Shown here piece by piece: positions 1 through 5,781 of a DNA stretch of 13,420 bases. Made by a program: the position numbers and the translations under genes. This DNA is from an uncultured Christensenellaceae bacterium (GTDB taxonomy: Bacteria > Bacillota > Clostridia > Christensenellales > CAG-138). The notes beneath the pieces were generated by a model. The model was given only the letters and a program-made list of their open reading frames with translations. It searched no databases and was not told the DNA's origin. The stretch spans positions 1-13,420 of the forward strand of contig CABSAH010000031.1 of assembly GCA_902475645.1 (NCBI GenBank). The letters are read 5' to 3'. Positions within the stretch are counted from its first letter, which is position 1. Each line of letters opens with the position of its first letter.

Positions 1-25
1 GGATCTATTTTTATGTGATACACCA

Positions 26-51
26 AAAGGCTCCCCTTACGGGGAGCTTTT
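26..51. terminator. Rho-independent-like hairpin, possibly the head of an A-type repeat
   Basis: The stem GCTCCCC (30-36) / GGGGAGC (41-47) has a 4-nt TTAC loop and is extended by a G-U and three A-T pairs. It has A's on one side and T's on the other, so it could stop transcription in both directions. The sequence around it (CCAAAAGGCTCCCC) is the first half of the A-type repeats found at 10877-11597. It may be a truncated repeat acting as a terminator. Confidence 0.55.
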
Positions 52-94
52 AGCTTATCTTACTGTTGGGTTAACGATACAAAGCAGAACTGCG

Positions 95-202
95 TTACAA
101 CCTCTGCTTTTGCTTCTCAAAATCCATAACACCGGTTGGAATATGGGAGCATACATCGCCTAAATCCTCCCATACTTTCCATTCATGCTTGCAATTCTGC
201 TT
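95..202 (-). pseudogene. Possible decayed coding remnant
   Basis: On the minus strand a frame of about 35 codons runs without stops from 202 to a TAA at 97-95. It includes the stretches KHEWKVWEDLGDVCSHIPT and GVMDFEKQKQRL. Two in-frame stops (208-203) lie just before it, no upstream start exists, and the same frame continues beyond those stops as ELHQEFQD. The amino-acid composition looks protein-like and the DNA is AT-richer than the neighbouring genes. I do not recognise a family. It could equally be chance, and its 3' part overlaps a repeat-like stretch at 99-125. Confidence 0.22.
99..125. repeat. Degenerate B-type repeat fragment
   Basis: The CTTTTGCTTCTCAAAATCCA stretch here nearly matches the sequence at 13385-13404, differing at one base of 20 (TCTC versus TCGC). 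It is preceded by CCTCTG, versus CCTCCGT there. The core folds as TTTTG / CAAAA. I take it as an eroded copy of the B repeat family, but the match is short. Confidence 0.35.
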
Positions 203-233
203 TTATCAATCTTGGAATTCTTGATGAAGCTCC

Positions 234-276
234 AAAAAAGGAAGTAACCGTTCCGGGCAAGGATAACGGTTACTTC
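234..276 (-). terminator. Terminator of the iscR-iscS-iscU operon
   Basis: A perfect 12-bp inverted repeat, GAAGTAACCGTT (241-252) and AACGGTTACTTC (265-276), surrounds a 12-nt loop. Read on the minus strand the hairpin is followed by C and then six T's (plus-strand A's 234-239), the form of an intrinsic terminator. It lies about 130 nt after the iscU stop and nothing else on that strand needs it. The loop is longer than usual. Confidence 0.7.
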
Positions 277-408
277 GGTTAATTGATTATCTTGGCCAAC
301 CGTTTCCGGTGGGCGTGATTCCTGCTTATATTATATGCAATTCAATATAATTATGCAAGCTTCTTTTCACTTCCCCTGCAACGGGGGATTTCTGCATTCT
401 CAGCGTCC

Positions 409-849
409 TTAGTGCTCGTGCGGGGCTTCATGCTCGCAGGAGCACGCGGTGTTTTCAACTTCCTTCGCCTTGTCCTCCATGCCCTTTTTGCGGTAATAAT
501 CCGCTATGGCCGCGCGGACGGCTTCCTCAGCCAGCACGGAGCAATGTATCTTCTGCGGGGGCAGCCCTTCCAGCGCCTCCACAACGGCGGAATTGGAAAG
601 CTTCAGCGCCTCCTCTATGCTTTTGCCCTTTATAAGCTCCGTAGCCATGGAGCTTGTTGCTATTGCCGCGCCGCAGCCGAATGTTTTGAAGCCTACGTCC
701 TCAATTATGCCGTCGTCATTTACTTTAAGGAACATCTGCATAATGTCGCCGCACTTGGCGTTGCCTACCATGCCAACGCCGTTTGCATCCTCCAGCGCGC
801 CCACGTTGCGCGGATGCTCAAAATGGTCCAGAACCTTTTCGGTATACAT
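409..849 (-). CDS. iscU: Fe-S cluster assembly scaffold IscU (NifU-like)
   Basis: This is the cytoplasmic scaffold on which [2Fe-2S] clusters are built from sulphur delivered by the cysteine desulfurase encoded just upstream, then passed to apoproteins. The 146-residue protein has the three ligand cysteines in family context: C33 in NAKCGD (with D35), C59 in FGCGAA and C103 in KIHCSVLA. The start is supported by AAGGAG at 866-861, 11 nt before the ATG. The gene is last in the iscR-iscS-iscU order, 32 nt after iscS, so it should be co-transcribed. Unusually, the tail after about residue 133 carries C136, C138, H140, H144 and H146, absent from the classic E. coli-type protein as I know it; it could bind metal. 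Identity is secure from motifs and context. Confidence 0.95.
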   Translation of the reverse strand: MYTEKVLDHFEHPRNVGALEDANGVGMVGNAKCGDIMQMFLKVNDDGIIEDVGFKTFGCGAAIATSSMATELIKGKSIEEALKLSNSAVVEALEGLPPQKIHCSVLAEEAVRAAIADYYRKKGMEDKAKEVENTACSCEHEAPHEH

Positions 850-881
850 ATATATGTTTTCTCCTTCCGTTTTTGCTTAAT

Positions 882-2045
882 TCAATCTATCGGGCTGATG
901 GGACTCATCGCCCTAAGCCTGTGCGCAACCTTGGGCAGCGTTTCAAGCACATAGTCTATATCCTCCTCCGTGGTATCGTCGCCAAGCGTAAGGCGGACGG
1001 AGCCGTGCGCAACCTCGTGCGAGAGGCCGAGCGCAAGCAGCACATGGGATGGGTCAAGGCTGCCGCTGGTGCAGGCAGAGCCGCTGGAGGCCGCTATGCC
1101 CGCCATGTCCAGCATAAGCAATATGCTTTCGCCTTCAATATATTTAATGGATACGTTCACGTTGTTCGGCAGGCGCTTTGTCCTGTGTCCGTTCAGCTTT
1201 ACTTCGGGTATTGACGCCTCTATGCCCTCTATAAGCCTGTCCCTCATGCGTATCATGCGCTTTGAGGTTTCGCTCATGTTGTTCACGGCCATCTCCAATG
1301 CTTCGCCAAGCCCCACTATGCCCGCAACATTCTCCGTACCCGCGCGGCGGCCTTTTTCCTGCGCACCGCCCACTATGTAGCTGGGCAGGCGGATACCCTT
1401 GCGCTCATAAAGCACGCCTACGCCCTTTGGCCCGTGGAACTTATGCGCGGATATGGACAGCATATCTATGCCCATTGCCTTTACGTCTATGGGTATATGC
1501 CCCGCGGCCTGCACGGCGTCCGTATGGAACAGCACGCCCTTTTCGTGGCACACGGCGGCTATTTCGGGAATGGGCATTATTGTGCCTATTTCGTTATTGG
1601 CAAACATTACGCTTACAAGTATGGTTTTATCGGTTATAGCGTCGCGCACCTGCTGCGGCGATATTAGCCCGTCCTCATCAACGGGCAGATATGTTACCCT
1701 TATGCCCTTCTTTTCAAGCGCGGCGCAGCTATGCAGTATTGCATGATGCTCAACATTGGTTGTTATTATATGGTCGCCCTTTTTGGCGTATCTTTCCGTA
1801 ACGCCGAAAAGCACGGTATTGTCGCTTTCCGTGCCGCAGCCCGTGAACACAATTTCGCCCGGGTCCGCATTTATGGCGCGCGCCACCTGCTCCCGTGCAT
1901 GCTCAACGCCCGTGCGGGCAAGCTGCCCGAACGAATGCGGGCTTGACGCATTGCCGTATATATCCGTAAGGTACGGCATCATCTTTTCAAGTACCTTGGG
2001 TGAAAGGGCCGTTGTAGCCGCATTATCAAGATAAACCTTTCTCAT
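882..2045 (-). CDS. iscS: Cysteine desulfurase IscS/NifS
   Basis: A PLP enzyme that converts L-cysteine to L-alanine and passes a persulfide to IscU (and often to tRNA-modifying proteins). The 387-residue protein starts YLDNAATT as the family does. It has the HH pair at 100-101, the PLP-binding lysine K202 in SAHKFHGPKG, the GTEN motif near 236-239, and the mobile-loop catalytic cysteine C325 in SSGSACTSG. The ATG at 2045 has AGGAG (2057-2053) 7 nt upstream. It lies 26 nt after iscR and 32 nt before iscU, fitting one operon. The length and short C-terminus resemble clostridial NifS-like group I enzymes. Its use for general Fe-S biogenesis rather than nitrogenase is inferred from the neighbouring IscR and the absence of nif genes. 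Confidence 0.95.
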   Translation of the reverse strand: MRKVYLDNAATTALSPKVLEKMMPYLTDIYGNASSPHSFGQLARTGVEHAREQVARAINADPGEIVFTGCGTESDNTVLFGVTERYAKKGDHIITTNVEHHAILHSCAALEKKGIRVTYLPVDEDGLISPQQVRDAITDKTILVSVMFANNEIGTIMPIPEIAAVCHEKGVLFHTDAVQAAGHIPIDVKAMGIDMLSISAHKFHGPKGVGVLYERKGIRLPSYIVGGAQEKGRRAGTENVAGIVGLGEALEMAVNNMSETSKRMIRMRDRLIEGIEASIPEVKLNGHRTKRLPNNVNVSIKYIEGESILLMLDMAGIAASSGSACTSGSLDPSHVLLALGLSHEVAHGSVRLTLGDDTTEEDIDYVLETLPKVAHRLRAMSPISPID

Positions 2046-2071
2046 TTTGCATCTCCTGCTTTTGTATAAAG

Positions 2072-2536
2072 TTATTCGTCCTGCGTTTTGTTATCGTCAT
2101 CGCACGCGCAGCGTTCAAGCTGGCTTTTATAATCCTCCGCCATGTCCGCAAGGGTGGTGGAAAAAAGCACCTCGTTTATGCGGGTCTGAAGCTTCAGCCA
2201 AAGCGGACGCGCGGAGCAGCTGCACGCATTGGAGCATTCGGCATCGCCCTCCGTCCCCACGCAGCTTACAAGATCGGTATCCCCTTCAAGCGCCCTCAGC
2301 ACCGTGCCTACATATATGTCGGAAGGCGCACGGCTAAGCTCATATCCGCCGTATGCCCCGCGAGAGCCCGTTATAAGCCCCGCCTTTTTAAGCTGGCTTA
2401 TCATCTGCTCAAGATAGGAGGTGCTTATATTCTGCCTCCGCGCAAGGCTGAGCGCGCTTACCGGGCCGTTGCCGTATTCTATGGCAAGATCAACCATGGC
2501 CTTCAGGCCATAGCGCCCTCTGGTTGAGAAGAACAT
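2072..2536 (-). CDS. iscR: Rrf2-family transcriptional regulator, IscR-type
   Basis: A winged-helix repressor that probably senses Fe-S status and controls its own operon. The 154-residue protein opens with the Rrf2 signature (FFSTRGRYGLKAMVDLA). A helix-turn-helix spans about residues 27-50 (LARRQNISTSYLEQ) and the wing contains SRGAYGGYEL (58-67). The candidate cluster ligands are C92, C101, C105 and C107, just before LW (112-113). E. coli IscR has three ligand cysteines in the same region, the first also at 92, though spaced differently. An extra C143/C145 pair sits near the end. The ATG at 2536 has GAGG 10 nt upstream. It is first in the operon, behind a TTGACA promoter. Another Rrf2 role such as CymR-like cysteine control is possible, but position and cysteines favour IscR. 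Confidence 0.88.
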   Translation of the reverse strand: MFFSTRGRYGLKAMVDLAIEYGNGPVSALSLARRQNISTSYLEQMISQLKKAGLITGSRGAYGGYELSRAPSDIYVGTVLRALEGDTDLVSCVGTEGDAECSNACSCSARPLWLKLQTRINEVLFSTTLADMAEDYKSQLERCACDDDNKTQDE

Positions 2537-2582
2537 TGACGCACCACCTCAATTCCCACCAATGCAGTATGATTTCGTGTAT

Positions 2583-2611
2583 AATGTACTACCTTTATTC
2601 GGTTTTGTCAA
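2583..2611 (-). promoter_or_regulatory. Promoter of iscR-iscS-iscU with possible operator
   Basis: On the minus strand a perfect -35 TTGACA (2611-2606) is followed by a 17-bp spacer and TACATT (2588-2583) as -10. The 5' leader to the iscR ATG is about 40 nt. The spacer contains ACC-N7-GGT, a small dyad where an Rrf2 repressor could bind. The promoter is seen in sequence; the operator is a guess. Confidence 0.65.
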
Positions 2612-2648
2612 CACCGCGATTGATTATATATAATAAGAAAAGATTGGG

Positions 2649-2675
2649 ATACGGGGGCAATATCGCCCCCTGTAT
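2649..2675 (-). terminator. Terminator of the marR-type gene
   Basis: GGGGGC (2653-2658) pairs with GCCCCC (2665-2670) around a 6-nt loop, and ATAC/GTAT extends the stem beyond a one-base bulge. It begins at the stop codon of the regulator. On the minus strand a T-rich stretch (TCTTTTCTTATT) follows after about six bases. It would separate the regulator from the isc operon on the same strand. Confidence 0.6.
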
Positions 2676-3121
2676 TATCCTTCAAGCCGCTCCTTTAATC
2701 CGGTAAGGTTTTTGTTCATTTCGTTGAGCACGCTTATGGCCTCGTCCCGCTTCTCCGCTGTGAATGTTTCCATCATTGTGGTGTATATCATTTCAAAGTC
2801 AATATCGCACCAGCGGGCATAATCCGCGCCCTTTTGGGTAAGCCTTATCCTAACGCAGCGGGTATCGTGCTTATCCCGCACGCGCTTTACGAAGCCCGCC
2901 GCCTCAAGCCGCCTCAGCGACATTCCCGCGCTGGCCTTTGTTACCCCAAGCTGCTCCGCAAGCTCTATCTGCGTGGGCGCGCCGAGCTTGCTTATTGCAA
3001 AAAGCACCTGCGGCTGGCCGGGATAGAGGCCGTATTTGCTAAGCGTTTTCTGCATACAGGCGTTGTATGTGCGCACAAGCTCGCAAAACGCTTCGCTCGT
3101 GGCCAACGTAGGCTCGTTCAT
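2675..3121 (-). CDS. MarR-family transcriptional regulator
   Basis: A dimeric winged-helix DNA-binding protein. The 148 residues match the MarR length. They contain the helix-turn-helix TQIELAEQLGVTKASAGMSL (50-69), the following RRLEAAGFVKR (70-80), and a wing with the typical D-x-R pattern (DKHDTRCVRIRLTQKG, 83-98). A C-terminal dimerisation helix has a run of charged residues. The frame is open 60 codons further upstream, but the start chosen (ATG 3121) has GGAGG ten or so bases before it and lies just downstream of a good promoter, so the longer form is unlikely. It is divergent from glgP, which suggests control of glgP or itself. The ligand cannot be read from the sequence. C12, C22, C89 and C105 are present, but no known redox motif was recognised. 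Confidence 0.88.
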   Translation of the reverse strand: MNEPTLATSEAFCELVRTYNACMQKTLSKYGLYPGQPQVLFAISKLGAPTQIELAEQLGVTKASAGMSLRRLEAAGFVKRVRDKHDTRCVRIRLTQKGADYARWCDIDFEMIYTTMMETFTAEKRDEAISVLNEMNKNLTGLKERLEG

Positions 3122-3146
3122 GGCTTTTCCTCCGTTTGCATAATTT

Positions 3147-3160
3147 AGGATTATTATCCT
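3147..3160. promoter_or_regulatory. Candidate operator overlapping the regulator's -10
   Basis: An inverted repeat AGGAT (3147-3151) and ATCCT (3156-3160) with a 4-nt centre covers the -10 box of the MarR-type gene. Such a position fits autorepression by the protein encoded immediately downstream. Arms are only 5 bp. Confidence 0.4.
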
Positions 3161-3181
3161 GTAAAGCCCGCTTTTAGTCAA
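3153..3181 (-). promoter_or_regulatory. Promoter of the marR-type gene
   Basis: On the minus strand TTGACT (3181-3176), a 17-bp spacer and GATAAT (3158-3153) form a near-consensus sigma-70/A promoter. The predicted transcript starts about 25 nt before the ATG at 3121, leaving room for the GGAGG ribosome binding site. Confidence 0.72.
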
Positions 3182-3197
3182 GTGCGCGTGAAAATAA

Positions 3198-3226
3198 TTG
3201 CGGCGTATGTCGCTTTGTGATATGAT
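3198..3226 (+). promoter_or_regulatory. Promoter of glgP
   Basis: TTGCGG (3198-3203), a 17-bp spacer (3204-3220) and TATGAT (3221-3226) form a reasonable promoter, 16 bp from the -35 of the divergent regulator gene. The 9-mer TGATATGAT that includes the -10 is repeated at 3233-3241, so the start region has two direct copies 15 bp apart. Confidence 0.6.
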
Positions 3227-3240
3227 ATATGCTGATATGA

Positions 3241-3253
3241 TTTTTGTCAAAAA
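3241..3253. promoter_or_regulatory. Palindrome in the glgP leader
   Basis: TTTTTG (3241-3246) and CAAAAA (3248-3253) form a perfect 6-bp dyad about one central T, just before the GGAGGG ribosome binding site at 3255-3260. It could be a second regulator site or a weak mRNA hairpin. Confidence 0.35.
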
Positions 3254-3263
3254 CGGAGGGACT

Positions 3264-5657
3264 ATGAGCCGTATTGATTGCAACGATATTGTAAAACGCA
3301 TGGAGGAGCGCCTGAGTGCGGATTATCAGATAGAGCTGCATGAAGCATCAACAGTACAGCTGCACAATGCGCTTGCGGAGGCGGTAATGGCCGTTACCGC
3401 AAGGGATTGCCGCGAAAGCCGCCGCGCGCATGAGCGCGTGCGCAGGGCATATTATTTCAGCGCGGAATACCTGATGGGCAGATCCGTATTTTCAAACCTG
3501 TATAATTTGGGTATACTGGACGAAATGCGCGCCCTTCTGCGCGAACGCGGGGCGGATATATCCGCAATGGAGGAAATCGACGATGCGGCGCTTGGCAACG
3601 GCGGCCTCGGCAGGCTTGCGGCCTGTTATTTGGACAGCGCGGCCACGCTGGGCATACCGCTTGAGGGATATGGATTAAGATACAAATTCGGCCTGTTCAG
3701 GCAAACATTCGCGGACGGGTTCCAGGTGGAAAAGGCCGACGATTGGCTTAAATACGGCGACCCGTGGAGCAAGCGCAGGGACGACAAGACCGTTACCGTT
3801 GAATTTGCGGATCAAAGGGTGCTTGCCGTGCCATACGATATGCCCATTTTCGGCTACAACACGGCGCACAGCGGCACACTTCGCCTTTGGCAGAGCGAAC
3901 CCATTGAGGAATTTGACTTCAATTTATTCAACGAGCAGGAATACGCGCTTGCCGTGCGCGAAAAGAACATGGTGGAGGATATTACCCGCGTGCTTTACCC
4001 TAACGACAGCACATACGCTGGCAAGCGGCTTAGGCTGAAGCAGCAGTATTTCCTTTCAAGCGCGGGCTTGCAGGATATTGTGCGCCGCTATAAGCGCACG
4101 CGCGGCACGGATATGAGCATGTTCGCTTCGCATTGCTCAATTCAGCTTAACGATACGCATCCCGTGGTGAGCATACCGGAGCTTATACGGCTTATGATGC
4201 TTGAGGGCATGGACTTCAACGCGGCGTTTGAAACCGCGCGCAAAACATTCAACTACACCAACCATACCGTTATGAGCGAGGCGCTGGAGCGCTGGGACGA
4301 GGGGCTGTTTTCAAGCGTTGTGCCGGAGCTTACGGGCATAATATACCGAATAAACGACCGCCTTAACGACGAGCTTCGCGCGCGCGGCGCAAGCGACGAA
4401 ATGCGCAGCCGTATGCAGATAATAGACAACGGCACAATACACATGGCGCGCCTTGCCGTTTATGTTTCAAGCGCGGTGAACGGCGTTGCCGAAATACATA
4501 CGGAAATACTGAAAAACGACCTGTTCCGCGACTGGTACGCGCTGTATCCCGAGCGCTTCCAAAACAAGACCAACGGCATAACCCCGCGGCGCTTCCTTGG
4601 CCTTTGCAACCCCGAATACACGGCGCTTATTGCCGAAAAGACGGGCTCCGACGGCTTTATTGCCAACCTTAGCCGAATAGGTGAATTGAAGGGCAGCATA
4701 GATGACGGCGCCGTTGCCCGCTTCAATGAAATAAAGGCCAAAAACAAGCGCAGGCTTTCTTCCCTGATAAGCGAAAGGGAGGGCGTGCTGCTGCCCACGG
4801 ACTTTGTATACGACGTGCAGATAAAGCGGCTGCATGAATACAAGCGGCAGCTTATGAACGCATTTTCCATACTGGATATATATTATTCGTTAAAGGACGG
4901 CTCGCTTACGGATTTTACCCCCACGGCGTTCATATTCGGCGCAAAGGCCGCGCCGGGCTACATACGGGCAAAGAGCATAATAAAGTTCATAAACGAAATA
5001 GCCGGCATGGTCAATTCCGACCCCGCCATGAAGGACCTTATGCGCGTTGTATTCGTGCAGAACTACAACTGCTCCTATGCCGAAATGATAATTCCTGCGG
5101 CGGATATATCCGAACAGATATCCCCCGCGGGTACGGAGGCAAGCGGCACGGGCAACATGAAGCTGATGCTGAACGGCGCTGTAACGCTTGGCACATACGA
5201 CGGCGCAAACATAGAAATAGCGGAGCAGGCGGGGCTTGAAAACAACTATATATTCGGCGCAACGGTTGAGGACATTGCAAAAATACGCCCCGCATACGAC
5301 CCCAAGGGCATTTATGATGCCAATCCCCGCATAAGGCGCGCGCTCGATACGCTTGTGAACGGCACCTTTTCGGATGGCGGCACGGGCGGCTTTAAGGAGC
5401 TTTACGATTCGCTGCTGTACGGCGCGGCATGGCATGCGCCCGACCAATACTTTCTGCTGCTCGATATGCCCTCCTACATGGAGGCGAAGCTGCGCGCAAA
5501 CCGCGACTACCGCGACCGCGCTGCCTTTGGCCGCAAGTGCCTTATGAACACCGCCTGCGCCGGCAAATTCTCCTCCGACCGCGCGCTGAAGGAATACGCC
5601 GATGAAATATGGCATATACCGACGGTGAAGCTGCCCTATCCCACAAACCGAATATAG
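3264..5657 (+). CDS. glgP: Glycogen/maltodextrin phosphorylase
   Basis: A PLP-dependent enzyme that removes terminal alpha-1,4-linked glucose from glycogen or maltodextrin with phosphate, giving glucose-1-phosphate. The 797 residues are of normal family length. GNGGLGRLAACYLDS (111-125), followed by the EGYGLRYKFGLFRQ region, belongs to the N-terminal domain. The PLP lysine is K633 in GTGNMKLMLNG, followed by GTYDGANIEI. The frame extends 22 codons upstream, but ATG 3264 has GGAGGG 3 nt before it and a promoter upstream covers the extension, so the shorter form is chosen. It is a single-gene unit divergent from a MarR-type regulator and ended by a hairpin at 5679-5699. Glycogen cannot be told from maltodextrin as substrate by reading alone. 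Confidence 0.95.
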   Translation: MSRIDCNDIVKRMEERLSADYQIELHEASTVQLHNALAEAVMAVTARDCRESRRAHERVRRAYYFSAEYLMGRSVFSNLYNLGILDEMRALLRERGADISAMEEIDDAALGNGGLGRLAACYLDSAATLGIPLEGYGLRYKFGLFRQTFADGFQVEKADDWLKYGDPWSKRRDDKTVTVEFADQRVLAVPYDMPIFGYNTAHSGTLRLWQSEPIEEFDFNLFNEQEYALAVREKNMVEDITRVLYPNDSTYAGKRLRLKQQYFLSSAGLQDIVRRYKRTRGTDMSMFASHCSIQLNDTHPVVSIPELIRLMMLEGMDFNAAFETARKTFNYTNHTVMSEALERWDEGLFSSVVPELTGIIYRINDRLNDELRARGASDEMRSRMQIIDNGTIHMARLAVYVSSAVNGVAEIHTEILKNDLFRDWYALYPERFQNKTNGITPRRFLGLCNPEYTALIAEKTGSDGFIANLSRIGELKGSIDDGAVARFNEIKAKNKRRLSSLISEREGVLLPTDFVYDVQIKRLHEYKRQLMNAFSILDIYYSLKDGSLTDFTPTAFIFGAKAAPGYIRAKSIIKFINEIAGMVNSDPAMKDLMRVVFVQNYNCSYAEMIIPAADISEQISPAGTEASGTGNMKLMLNGAVTLGTYDGANIEIAEQAGLENNYIFGATVEDIAKIRPAYDPKGIYDANPRIRRALDTLVNGTFSDGGTGGFKELYDSLLYGAAWHAPDQYFLLLDMPSYMEAKLRANRDYRDRAAFGRKCLMNTACAGKFSSDRALKEYADEIWHIPTVKLPYPTNRI

Positions 5658-5678
5658 TAAAGCATAAATAACCGTAGT

Positions 5679-5699
5679 GGGGGCGCTGTGCGCCCCTTT
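5679..5699 (+). terminator. Terminator of glgP
   Basis: GGGGCGC (5680-5686) pairs with GCGCCCC (5690-5696) around a TGT loop and is followed by TTTGCTTTAT. It lies 22 nt after the glgP stop. Confidence 0.75.
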
Positions 5700-5726
5700 G
5701 CTTTATCCCGCTTCCCTTGGCATTAT

Positions 5727-5753
5727 AAAAGGAGGACGCTTTTCGCGTCCCCC
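5727..5753 (-). terminator. Terminator of ppdK
   Basis: Read on the minus strand, GGGGGACGC (5753-5745) pairs with GCGTCCTCC (5739-5731, one G-U) around a GAAAA loop and is followed by TTTTAT. It lies about 30 nt after the ppdK stop and faces the glgP terminator, insulating the convergent pair. Confidence 0.8.
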
Positions 5754-5781
5754 TCATTCCGTCTCAATTCAAGCCAGCGGC

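Noticed and set aside
372..388. CCCC/GGGG hairpin just after the iscU stop as terminator
   Set aside because: Only about five pairs and no T-run on the minus strand; the hairpin at 241-276 is far better.
3198..3263. 22-codon extension of glgP
   Set aside because: It begins at the -35 of the likely promoter and has no ribosome binding site; ATG 3264 does.
3122..3301. 60-codon N-terminal extension of the MarR-type protein
   Set aside because: It would run through both divergent promoters and into glgP; the internal ATG at 3121 has a good ribosome binding site and gives normal family length.
4460..5615. Minus-strand open frames opposite glgP
   Set aside because: Shadow frames of a clearly coding gene; composition is Ala/Arg/Cys-rich without domain sense.
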